Source: Candidatus Methanoperedentaceae archaeon (GTDB lineage Archaea; Halobacteriota; Methanosarcinia; Methanosarcinales; Methanoperedenaceae). From it: 22,368 bases of DNA. Below the pieces are notes generated by a model. It saw only the letters and a program-made list of their open reading frames with translations. It was not told the origin of the DNA and made no database searches. The position numbers and the translations under genes were made by a program. The stretch lies in the NCBI GenBank assembly GCA_027371625.1, contig DAHXMQ010000289.1, forward strand, positions 1 to 22,368. The letters are read 5' to 3'. This document shows positions 15,664-22,259 of this stretch, one piece after another. Within the stretch, counting starts at the first letter, position 1, and each line of letters begins with the position of its first letter.

Positions 15664-16038
15664 ATGGGAAAGAAAGTAAATATAATCGTAACACAGCCTC
15701 CCTACGGGAAGGAAGATGCCTTTTCATCCATACCGATGGCAGCGTCGCAGGTAGCAGCAGGGAACGAAGCCTCCATGATATTCGTGAGCGGCGGCGTTCA
15801 TTCCATCGTAAAAGGGCAGAAAACAGGCTACGGAGACGTTGCAGTATGGCTGAAGGATGTCCCGGCGGTGGAAGCCGAGATAACCAAGAATATCGAGCTT
15901 GTGAGCTTCTTCGCCCTCGACAGGGATATCGAAAAGCGTGGCATTTCCGACAGTGAAATCATCGATGGGATAAAGAAAATATCCCTCGGCGAACTGACGG
16001 ACAAGATACTTGAGGCTGATGTAAACCTGGTATTCTGA
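15664..16038 (+). CDS. DsrF/TusC-like protein without cysteine
   Basis: A 124-residue DsrE/F-fold protein starting KVNIIVTQPPYGKEDAFSSIPMAASQVAAGNEASMIFVSGGV, clearly of this family. The segment VSFFALDRDIEKRGISDSEIIDG resembles the TusC/DsrF region where a cysteine is often found, but none is present. This suggests a structural rather than sulfur-carrying role. The stop TGA shares one base with the ATG of tusA (TGATG), showing tight coupling. A GGGTGAG sequence at the end of the previous gene serves as its ribosome-binding site. Confidence 0.82.
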   Translation: MGKKVNIIVTQPPYGKEDAFSSIPMAASQVAAGNEASMIFVSGGVHSIVKGQKTGYGDVAVWLKDVPAVEAEITKNIELVSFFALDRDIEKRGISDSEIIDGIKKISLGELTDKILEADVNLVF

Positions 16039-16274
16039 TGGCAGAGATAATCCCGGATGAGACGCTTGACGTGAGAGGCGAATGCTGCCCCTATCCTCTT
16101 ATTCTGACGAAAAAAAAGGTCGAGCAGATGAAAAGCGGGCAGATTCTGGAGATAATAGCAGACGACCCGGTTTGTCCCCAGAATGTAGATTCATGGACTA
16201 AAAAGTCCGGGAACAAACTGCTTGCGGTGAAACAGGAGGGCAAGATTTTCAATATCTTTGTGCAGAGGACTTAG
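16038..16274 (+). CDS. tusA: TusA-family sulfur carrier protein
   Basis: A 78-residue SirA/TusA-fold protein. The CPxP active-site motif is intact as CCPYP with catalytic C17, in the usual setting LDVRGECCPYPLILTKKKVEQM. A further cysteine, C46, occurs in DDPVCPQNV, where many TusA proteins have a small residue. In some TusA relatives this position helps sulfur transfer. Length is standard. It is the last gene of the DsrEFH-TusA operon and overlaps the previous gene by one base. Its stop overlaps that of the convergent DUF99 gene by four bases. Expected role: cytosolic persulfide transfer for thiolation, cofactor synthesis or sulfur oxidoreduction. Confidence 0.92.
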   Translation: MAEIIPDETLDVRGECCPYPLILTKKKVEQMKSGQILEIIADDPVCPQNVDSWTKKSGNKLLAVKQEGKIFNIFVQRT

Positions 16275-16840
16275 GCTTTCCCCGTGGATTCGCCCAGCAC
16301 AACACCTGTGGCGATAAGATGCGCAACTCTCAGAGGCTCTGGTATATTGCTGTGGGTCGAGGTTCTGCGTACAACATCAACTGCGCTTTCCTTATCTATG
16401 CCGCAGAATTGAATAAAAACAGGATTCTCCTGTGCAATTTTGTAGATTTTGCCAGCACGCTGGATTATTTCCCATCGTTTTTCAGCTTCGGGTAAATTTT
16501 CAAGCGCAAGCTTGATTTTTTCAAAATCTGGACATGAGCGCATGAAAACAATGACCGGTATATTTGTCTTTTCATAAATGCTTTTTATATCCACGGGGTT
16601 AAAGCCTGCATACGTGATGCCGTCGAGCATAATGACCCTGATCTGGGCATAATATTTTGAATTCTTAATCATCTTGACAATAACATCCGTGGCATCCATG
16701 CCGTCTTTTGTGATTTCAGAGCGAAGAACGCCATCAAGCTGCTCTCCTCCGCGGAAGAAAGCTCCGATTATTGTAACCTTCTCGTTGATTAAAGCGGAAT
16801 CATCGATGGCAAGAACCCTTATTTGCGGTTTTATGTGCAT
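16271..16840 (-). CDS. DUF99 family protein (UPF0215, endonuclease V-like fold)
   Basis: A 189-residue archaeal protein of the DUF99/UPF0215 family, related in fold to endonuclease V and RNase H; members have been described as deoxyuridine endonucleases. It starts with the expected strand and acidic pair (VLAIDDSAL, D13-D14). GAFFRGGEQLDGVLRSEITKDGMDAT follows, then VIMLDGITYAGFN with a second conserved aspartate, and IPVIVFMRSCPD. The C-terminal half (ESAVDVVRRTSTHSNIPEPLRVAHLIATG) matches the family. Size is normal. A TATA element on the minus strand (16865-16874) gives it its own promoter. A DNA-repair role is inferred from the family. Confidence 0.87.
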   Translation of the reverse strand: MHIKPQIRVLAIDDSALINEKVTIIGAFFRGGEQLDGVLRSEITKDGMDATDVIVKMIKNSKYYAQIRVIMLDGITYAGFNPVDIKSIYEKTNIPVIVFMRSCPDFEKIKLALENLPEAEKRWEIIQRAGKIYKIAQENPVFIQFCGIDKESAVDVVRRTSTHSNIPEPLRVAHLIATGVVLGESTGKA

Positions 16841-16864
16841 TAGTTTTTTGTTAGTCAGTCCCGG

Positions 16865-16874
16865 TATTTAAATA
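16865..16874 (-). promoter_or_regulatory. TATA box of the DUF99 gene
   Basis: The self-complementary stretch TATTTAAATA lies about 29 bases before the ATG at 16840. Flanking sequence on the minus strand gives CATATTTAAATACC. Being palindromic it could also be read on the plus strand, but the zinc-ribbon ATG at 16926 is too far away for a leaderless start there. Confidence 0.5.
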
Positions 16875-16925
16875 TGGGTTCCATCTCCCGTTAATCTTAA
16901 TACTGTCGGAATATTATAAGCAGGT

Positions 16926-17258
16926 ATGAAATTCGCTAAGAAATGCCCGAAATGCGGCGGCAATGTTCAGACAAAAAGTATAAAAAAGTCCATCGGACTT
17001 GGTTTTGTGAATATCCCGGTGGCGCAGTTCTGCCTGAATCCAACGTGCGACTGGTACCAGGATTTCTCTGAGGCAAAAAAACCGCAGGAGCTTGAGGAAA
17101 ACGTCCTGCAGGTAAAAATCCCGCTATCAAAAGACAGGATGGCTGAAATAAAAAAAATGACTCCTCTCATAATCAAAGAAAATATGATGGTGGTGAAGGG
17201 TGCGATTATTGTTATTGTTCTCTCTTTTCTGCTTATCTTAATTCTTCGTTTTATTTAG
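16926..17258 (+). CDS. Zinc-ribbon protein with C-terminal membrane anchor
   Basis: A 110-residue protein with an N-terminal zinc ribbon (C7 and C10 in KCPKCGG; C36 and C41 in CLNPTCDWY), a charged linker at about 45-80, and one hydrophobic helix at about 88-109 ending in a short basic tail. It therefore looks tail-anchored, with the ribbon facing the cytoplasm. I do not recognise the family. The ATG is preceded by AGGT, a weak ribosome-binding site. It lies divergently from the DUF99 gene and 60 bases before the RAM-domain gene on the same strand. Confidence 0.75.
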   Translation: MKFAKKCPKCGGNVQTKSIKKSIGLGFVNIPVAQFCLNPTCDWYQDFSEAKKPQELEENVLQVKIPLSKDRMAEIKKMTPLIIKENMMVVKGAIIVIVLSFLLILILRFI

Positions 17259-17318
17259 AAGCTTTTATCTGGAAACCATTATATTCCCGAAAACCAAAGT
17301 AGATATCGGGTGAAAAAA

Positions 17319-17552
17319 ATGGCAGTTGGTTTTGTGTTAATAAATGTCGCTCCAGGGGCTGAAAAGAAGGTTTTTGACACGTTAATAAAATTTGAGGAGA
17401 TACAGGAACTGTATCCTTTGTTCGGGGATTACGACCTTATAGCGAAAATCCAGGCGCCGGATTATGAGACGCTAAGCGATATCGTGGTTAATAAGATAAG
17501 GACACTGAAGGGCGTGACAGAGACGAAGACACTGACCGGGGCTAAATTCTAA
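17319..17552 (+). CDS. Stand-alone Lrp/AsnC effector-binding (RAM) domain
   Basis: A 77-residue protein consisting only of the Lrp/AsnC ligand-binding domain: beta-alpha-beta-beta-alpha-beta starting AVGFVLINVAPGAEKKVFDTL, with the typical PLFGDYDLIAKIQAPDYETLSDIVVNKI and LKGVTETKTLTGAKF. The DNA-binding helix-turn-helix half is absent. Such single-domain proteins assemble into rings that bind amino acids and may modulate full-length Lrp regulators. A GTG at 17310 is in frame, but the ATG at 17319 has GGGTGA at 17308-17313 correctly spaced, with the GTG inside it, so the ATG is preferred. It converges on ahbC. Confidence 0.85.
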   Translation: MAVGFVLINVAPGAEKKVFDTLIKFEEIQELYPLFGDYDLIAKIQAPDYETLSDIVVNKIRTLKGVTETKTLTGAKF

Positions 17553-17591
17553 AAATTTATTTGGAGGCAGGAGAGGCTGCACCATTAAAGC

Positions 17592-18785
17592 TTATCGTAA
17601 TCCGATTTCTTCTTTAGTCAGATAGCAGGCAGGGTCGTCAGCCCAGACATTGCCGTATATCGCCTCCGCACGTACGCGGAAATTCCCATTGCAGATATCG
17701 AACCACCGACAGCGCGCGCACCTGTCTGCGTTTGCTTTTATGAGGTTTTTCCTATCCTTCAGACCTGCCATAAGTCTGTCTGCTGTATCCATCCAGATTT
17801 CGCTGAATTTGCGCTCCTTCACGTTGCCGAAGGAATAATGCCTCCAGAACTGGTCGGCATGCACAGAGCCATCCCACGAAACGCATGCGATGCCTATGCC
17901 TGATGAGTTTCCTTTGTTCATCTGGAGGAGTTCGAAGACATCTGCTGCCCGCTTTGGGTCTTCTTTCAGCAGCCGGAAATAAACATACGGACCGTCTGCG
18001 TGGTTATCAACGGTAAGAACCTCTATCGGGAAGCCTCTATCATGCAGCGCCTTTGTCCTGTCTATTATAAGGTCAAGTGTCTTTCTGCTTTCCTCATGTG
18101 AAAGCTCCTGCTCCACAAGTTTTGAGCCCCGCCCGGCATAGACAAGGTGATAGAAGCAGACCCGTGGAATGTTCTCTTTTTCAAGCAGGTCGAATATCGC
18201 AGGTATATCTTTAACATTTCTCTTATTGATGGTAAAGCGCAAGCCCACTTTTATGCCCTCGGCAAGGCAGTTGCGCATGCCTTCGAGTGCAAGGTCAAAC
18301 GCGCCGCTCACTCCCCTGAATCTATCATTGGTCTCCCGCATGCCGTCGAGTGAAACTCCCACGTATGAAAGACCGATCTCCTTCAGCACCTTTGCCATTT
18401 TTCTGTCTATCAGCGTGCCGTTCGTGGAGATGACGGCACGCATCCCTTTTTGCCGTGCATACAGCGCAAGTTCCGGAAGGTCTTTGCGCATGAGGGGCTC
18501 GCCCCCTGAAAACAGAATAACAGGTGCGCCGAACTGCGCTAAGTCGTCTATGAGGTCTTTTCCCTGCTGCGTGGTAAGCTCATTCTTATACTCGATATCC
18601 CGTGATTGGGCATAGCAGTGTATGCATTTCAGGTTGCATCGCCTTCCCATGTTCCACACCACGACCGGCTTTTTATCTTTTGAGAACTGTAATAAGTGCG
18701 AGGGGAGTCTGCTTGAGTCACGTCCATAGCGAAGAGCGTCTGAGGGCTCAACAGTCCCACAATAAAGCTTTGAAATACCTATCAT
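17592..18785 (-). CDS. ahbC: AhbC-like radical SAM heme-biosynthesis enzyme
   Basis: A 397-residue radical SAM protein with a SPASM-like C-terminus. The AdoMet cluster motif is C50-x3-C54-x2-C57 (RRCNLKCIHC), and SGGEP is at 93-97. Auxiliary-cluster cysteines are C301, C356, C359, C365 and C387. The N-terminal ISKLYCGTVEPSDALRYGR and LLQFSKDKKPVVVWNM are what I recall for 12,18-didecarboxysiroheme deacetylase (AhbC), which removes acetate side chains to give Fe-coproporphyrin III. AhbD or NirJ are the alternatives. AGGAG seven bases before the ATG supports the start. An 8-4-8 palindrome lies between the TATA box and the start, suggesting regulation. Genes ahbA, ahbB and ahbD are not in the window. 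The product would supply heme for cytochromes. Confidence 0.82.
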   Translation of the reverse strand: MIGISKLYCGTVEPSDALRYGRDSSRLPSHLLQFSKDKKPVVVWNMGRRCNLKCIHCYAQSRDIEYKNELTTQQGKDLIDDLAQFGAPVILFSGGEPLMRKDLPELALYARQKGMRAVISTNGTLIDRKMAKVLKEIGLSYVGVSLDGMRETNDRFRGVSGAFDLALEGMRNCLAEGIKVGLRFTINKRNVKDIPAIFDLLEKENIPRVCFYHLVYAGRGSKLVEQELSHEESRKTLDLIIDRTKALHDRGFPIEVLTVDNHADGPYVYFRLLKEDPKRAADVFELLQMNKGNSSGIGIACVSWDGSVHADQFWRHYSFGNVKERKFSEIWMDTADRLMAGLKDRKNLIKANADRCARCRWFDICNGNFRVRAEAIYGNVWADDPACYLTKEEIGLR

Positions 18786-18796
18786 CTGGTCTCCTT

Positions 18797-18816
18797 TATT
18801 CGTATTATTACGAATA
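18797..18816. promoter_or_regulatory. 8-4-8 palindrome, candidate operator of ahbC
   Basis: TATTCGTA and TACGAATA form a perfect inverted repeat around four bases (TTAT). It lies just downstream of the TATA-like TATTTAAATA (18821-18830) and upstream of the AGGAG of ahbC, covering the expected transcription start. A bound repressor would block initiation. It is too short and AT-rich to be a strong terminator and has no following T-run. The cognate regulator is unknown. Confidence 0.5.
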
Positions 18817-18837
18817 TTCCTATTTAAATACAGGGTA

Positions 18838-19140
18838 TTAAGGTTTTCCCGTATTTATTAGTTCTATAATAAGCCCTTTCCTTTCATCAAATTTAATATT
18901 TATGGCGGATGCATTCTCATCAAGTTCTTTTTCTATGTATATATCGATTCCACCTTGATTATAGATAACATCACCCGCAAGCGCTTTTTTCACAGGCGTG
19001 ATCTCAAAACGGGAGCAGCATCCCCCGCTTGTAAATATTCGCATTGCAGGCGCATTCTCAGCCGCCAGCTCCTTTTTTATAAGCAGAAGAGCATTCTTGT
19101 CTATGGAAAGCTTCCGTTTCAGTTTGCTATGATATGCCAT
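18838..19140 (-). CDS. Degenerate HesB/IscA-like protein
   Basis: A 100-residue protein with the A-type Fe-S carrier (HesB) fold pattern: MRIFTSGGCCSRFEITPVKKALAGDVIYNQGGIDIYIEKEL. The first conserved cysteine region is present (C41-C42, SGGCC), but the C-terminal CxC pair (CGCGxSF) that A-type carriers use to bind clusters is missing; the protein ends KGLIIELINTGKP. It is therefore unlikely to carry a cluster in the standard way and belongs to the HesB-like group of unknown function. It lies directly upstream of ahbC on the same strand with a 52-base gap holding a palindrome and TATA-like box. A role with ahbC is only suggested by position. Confidence 0.75.
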   Translation of the reverse strand: MAYHSKLKRKLSIDKNALLLIKKELAAENAPAMRIFTSGGCCSRFEITPVKKALAGDVIYNQGGIDIYIEKELDENASAINIKFDERKGLIIELINTGKP

Positions 19141-19159
19141 CTATTCTGTTCCATTGAAT

Positions 19160-19735
19160 TTAAGTATTATCCACGATTCTATCTGAGGTTTTATGGTATA
19201 GATGCCATGAAAGATAATAAGTTATTATTATTACGGCTAACCCGCCTGTCAGCCAGAAAAATTCTGAGGAGGCGAGAACATTATTCGTTAAATGGAGCGC
19301 TACAGCAATCAGATAAAATGGCACAGGGCGTTTTGTTGCGATACCATAGGCGGTAATGGAAGTGCTTGAGGCGTGAAAGAAAATTGCTGGTAATCGGATA
19401 GATGGCGGGGCTCCCTGTACAAAAACATAGAGTATAAATTCAGTTATACCAAACCCCAGACCTGTCAAAAAACCCAGTGTAAAAATTGATTTTTCAGTCT
19501 CGCCGTGTCGGTAGAAAAGGGGAAAAACTTTTGAAAATTCCTCGATAAAAGGTGTAAAAAGAACAGTGGAGCATAGTGAAGAAAGCGTTGGAAAAAGAAG
19601 GCATGCATGGCTTGAGAATACACCGAAGTAGAGGGTGATGGGAATACTGACAATTATTCCAGAAAAGCAAAAGAAAAGTTTCTCTTCCAATCCAGGTTTG
19701 TGCACGTGTATTATAACGTGGTTATTTTCTGCCAT
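19160..19735 (-). CDS. PrsW-like intramembrane protease family protein
   Basis: A 191-residue membrane protein with five to six helices. PrsW/CPBP-like motifs are present: EEFSK (E65, E66, K69) after a hydrophobic helix, GFLTGLGFGITE (88-99, E99), a histidine at the start of a later helix (FFHASSTSITAYG, H121), and HLTNN (H148). These glutamate and histidine positions form the putative metal site of the family. The length is short for PrsW (usually about 220 or more), but no motif is missing. Bacterial PrsW cleaves an anti-sigma factor, which archaea lack, so the substrate is unknown. It lies 19 bases before the HesB-like gene on the same strand, so the two may be co-transcribed. Confidence 0.78.
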   Translation of the reverse strand: MAENNHVIIHVHKPGLEEKLFFCFSGIIVSIPITLYFGVFSSHACLLFPTLSSLCSTVLFTPFIEEFSKVFPLFYRHGETEKSIFTLGFLTGLGFGITEFILYVFVQGAPPSIRLPAIFFHASSTSITAYGIATKRPVPFYLIAVALHLTNNVLASSEFFWLTGGLAVIIITYYLSWHLYHKTSDRIVDNT

Positions 19736-19792
19736 TCAAAATACTTCCAGAAAGCAAGCCTCAGTAGTTAATACTAATCCAGCTTCTACAGA

Positions 19793-20029
19793 TCACTTTT
19801 CACGCGTCACCCAGTAAACCGCCTTGAACCTCTCTGAAAAATCATAGATATTGCTAGCCATCACAGCCCTGCCGTATTCGATTAATTCTCCCCCACGGTC
19901 GAGGATAAACGTGTTCTCACCGAGCTTCGTCACCGTAAAGACCTCGCCCTTATCCTCTGTACCTACATGCAGCACATCCCCGATTCTTAATTTCCTTATA
20001 TCCGGTCGGACTGTTGTTTTTTCAACCAT
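19793..20029 (-). CDS. Small beta-rich protein of unknown function
   Basis: A 78-residue protein, mostly predicted beta strands (IGDVLHVGTEDKGEVFTVTKLGENTFILDRGGELIEYGRAV), resembling a small barrel. No cysteines and no membrane segment are present. An in-frame ATG further upstream at 20089 would overlap tyrA by 20 bases. The internal ATG at 20029 is preceded by AAGTGATAAC, matching the GTGAT ribosome-binding sequence used elsewhere here, so I prefer it. It follows tyrA by 40 bases and may be the third gene of the aroE-tyrA transcript. I do not recognise the family. Confidence 0.65.
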   Translation of the reverse strand: MVEKTTVRPDIRKLRIGDVLHVGTEDKGEVFTVTKLGENTFILDRGGELIEYGRAVMASNIYDFSERFKAVYWVTREK

Positions 20030-20069
20030 GTTATCACTTTGTGCTCCGTTGTATTCATAAATAATAAAC

Positions 20070-21371
20070 CTACCTGATTGTACATCCAATGCCTTTTAGA
20101 AGAACTTCCACATCCTTCTGCACAGAAGTTACATCATTGTCCCTAAAAATAGTGAGCCTATATGTCACACTTTTCATATTCTGTTTATCATAAATATCAA
20201 TGATCTCGGTAGAAACCACGTTCTTTGAACCACTGATAACGTTTTTTATCACCTCAGGGTCTGAACTGGCGGGAATGAAAACTGATACATCACGTGTCAT
20301 ATTTTTTAAATTTGCCGTCTTCCACACGCCCAATTCCTTTTCATTCAGCAGTCTTACGTTCTCAATTAGAAACTCCTTTATCTTTCCGTTTCTCTCCAAA
20401 ACAACAGTCCTCGGTGTTACTTTTTTTATGCTTCCGAGATGAACCACGCCGGAGTATATATGCCGAAGCGCCCGCTCGCTGCCGATGGAGCGCACAAGTT
20501 CTTCGTGCTCGGCTATCTTATTGCTTATAAGTTTCTCAGACCTGCGCAGAGCCGATTCCGTATCCCCGAAGTGCGCCGCGGCTTTTTTCATTGTATTCAC
20601 AAAGCCTTCTATGTCCTTATTTCTCACGAGCGCCGCCATATGGTTGCACTGCTCGATGTAAGCCAGGTGGACTTTAGAAACCTCAGGGTTCATCTGAATC
20701 ATGGCGTACAAATACGGATTCTGCGCCAGTATCCTCCCGACAAGGTCAAGCATGATATCATACATCGGGCTCATGAATCTTCTGGAGCTTGCAACATCGA
20801 ACTCAAGCTCCCTGAAAACCGAACCAATGGAGATATAGGCAAAGTGCGTCAGACCCTGCACAACAGCCATCATTTTATCATGCTGCTCAGGTGACATTAT
20901 CTCGATATGCGCCCCGTTATCCTCGTACAGGCTCCTGATTATAGAGAGCCATTTTTTGCATCTTCCCTCAACTGGTGTAAAAATGACCGTCTGTCCCCTT
21001 ATGTCGGGTATAGAAGGTCCGAACATGGGATGCGTCCCCAGAATCTCAACATCCGAAGGCGCATACCTGAGCATCGCCTTCACAGGTGTTGTCTTAATGG
21101 ATGTGATATCCATCAGCAAACTTCCCGCAGGCATTTTCGGGGCGATTTCCCTGATGGTGTTTTCTGTGTCATTTATAGGCACAGAAATCATGACGATGTC
21201 GCTTGTCCTTATCTCACTGTCAAGGTCGTCTGCAAACTGGACTCCCATCTGCGCAGCAATATCTTTTCTCCTGTTGATTCCCCAGAGCATCACCTCAAAA
21301 CCATGCTTTTTATAAAACCTGGCAAACCACCTGCCTGTCTCTCCAGTCCCGCCGATGATTAATATTCTCAT
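20070..21371 (-). CDS. tyrA: Prephenate dehydrogenase with C-terminal extension
   Basis: A 433-residue enzyme converting prephenate to 4-hydroxyphenylpyruvate in tyrosine synthesis. The Rossmann nucleotide-binding loop is GGTGETG (7-13). The catalytic-histidine block GTHPMFGPS is at 112-120 (H114), and the helical dimerisation domain spans about 160-290 (QGLTHFAYISIGSV and onward). The extra 140 residues at the C-terminus (VSVFIPASSDPEVIKNV to LLKGIGCTI) look like an ACT-type regulatory domain, as in long archaeal TyrA proteins such as MJ0612, and may bind tyrosine. The start overlaps the aroE stop by four bases (ATGA), showing an aroE-tyrA operon. NAD versus NADP preference cannot be set from sequence alone. 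Confidence 0.92.
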   Translation of the reverse strand: MRILIIGGTGETGRWFARFYKKHGFEVMLWGINRRKDIAAQMGVQFADDLDSEIRTSDIVMISVPINDTENTIREIAPKMPAGSLLMDITSIKTTPVKAMLRYAPSDVEILGTHPMFGPSIPDIRGQTVIFTPVEGRCKKWLSIIRSLYEDNGAHIEIMSPEQHDKMMAVVQGLTHFAYISIGSVFRELEFDVASSRRFMSPMYDIMLDLVGRILAQNPYLYAMIQMNPEVSKVHLAYIEQCNHMAALVRNKDIEGFVNTMKKAAAHFGDTESALRRSEKLISNKIAEHEELVRSIGSERALRHIYSGVVHLGSIKKVTPRTVVLERNGKIKEFLIENVRLLNEKELGVWKTANLKNMTRDVSVFIPASSDPEVIKNVISGSKNVVSTEIIDIYDKQNMKSVTYRLTIFRDNDVTSVQKDVEVLLKGIGCTIR

Positions 21372-22183
21372 TCCAGCCTCTCCCTTACGGCTTTTTCCAT
21401 AACATCAACCGGAGGAGTCCTGCCAGTCCAGATTTTGAATGCCTCTGCGCCCTGATGCACCAGCATCATCACGCCGTCTATTGTTTTTGCGCCTGCTTTA
21501 CGGGCTTCCTTAAGCAGCATGGTCTCAACCGGGTTATATACGATATCGAATACCACAAGCTTGCTGTGCATCATTTCCGAGGTTACGATGGTTTCGGATG
21601 TTCTTGGAGCCATGCCGACGGCGGTTGAATTTATGAGAATATCGCAATCATTGATGAGAGCTTTTAGCTCATCAAGACCTGTGCCTCTTGCTTTTCCTAT
21701 TCGGCTCGCATCTTTCGCAAGGGCAACCGCACGCTCTTCTGTCCTGTTTGCAATGGTTACGGCTGCGCCCTCCAAGGCAAGCTGGAAGGCTATCGCCCTT
21801 GCTGCACCTCCTGCACCAAGCAGCAGCACATTCTTCCCTCTGATTTCAATTCCGTTGCTCTCCAGTGCCTTTTTAGCCCCTATACCGTCGGTGTTATATC
21901 CCAAGATTCCTTTTTTAAAATCTATGGTGTTGACCGCTCCTATCTTTTCAGCAAGTTCCGTTGGCTTGACTATATCAAGGGCTTTCTCCTTCAGGGGTAT
22001 GGTGAGGTTAAGCCCGCCGAATCCGAGGGCGTACGCACCGTGTATCGCATCATGGAGCGTCTCCTTGCTTACCTTGAATGCATGATATTCACAGTCCATT
22101 CCCAAAGCACTGAAGGCTGCGTTGTGCATCGCTGGAGATAAACTGTGCGACACTGGATCGCCGAGAACGCCGAATAGCTTCAT
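21368..22183 (-). CDS. aroE: Shikimate dehydrogenase
   Basis: A 271-residue enzyme reducing 3-dehydroshikimate to shikimate with NADPH. Substrate-binding serines are in SHSLSP (S14, S16). The catalytic lysine is K65 (TIPLKEKA) and the catalytic aspartate D99 (NTDG). The nucleotide loop is GAGGAARAI (123-131), with the NRTEER sequence downstream favouring NADP. The C-terminal GVMMLVHQGAEAFKIWTG holds the conserved glutamine. Length is standard and the gene is complete. It heads the aroE-tyrA operon with an AT-rich TATA-like stretch near 22205-22218. Codons for K65 to G100, both catalytic residues included, are repeated in inverted orientation at the window end. Confidence 0.96.
   Translation of the reverse strand: MKLFGVLGDPVSHSLSPAMHNAAFSALGMDCEYHAFKVSKETLHDAIHGAYALGFGGLNLTIPLKEKALDIVKPTELAEKIGAVNTIDFKKGILGYNTDGIGAKKALESNGIEIRGKNVLLLGAGGAARAIAFQLALEGAAVTIANRTEERAVALAKDASRIGKARGTGLDELKALINDCDILINSTAVGMAPRTSETIVTSEMMHSKLVVFDIVYNPVETMLLKEARKAGAKTIDGVMMLVHQGAEAFKIWTGRTPPVDVMEKAVRERLE
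21884..21992 (-). repeat. Inverted repeat, copy 1 (inside aroE)
   Basis: This 109-base segment inside aroE, encoding K65 to G100, is the exact reverse complement of 22260-22368. I compared the two copies base by base and found no mismatch. The copies are separated by 267 bases that hold the aroE 5' end and its promoter. Confidence 0.95.
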
Positions 22184-22259
22184 GCTATCTTAATTAATAG
22201 TGGTGGTTAAAAATATTTTGATAATTAAGGCCAGAGGCGGTAATATGCATTCAAAGCCA
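22184..22259. other. aroE upstream region up to the inverted repeat
   Basis: This AT-rich stretch holds the likely aroE promoter; the minus strand shows AATATTTTTAA near 22208-22218, about 30 bases before the ATG. A plus-strand ATG at 22245 follows a GAGG but opens a frame of only ten codons, ending in the TGA at 22275-22277 inside the repeat, so I do not call it a gene. Confidence 0.4.

Noticed and set aside
21519..22085. A 188-codon plus-strand frame opposite aroE
   Set aside because: It is serine- and alanine-rich shadow sequence inside an unambiguous aroE gene.
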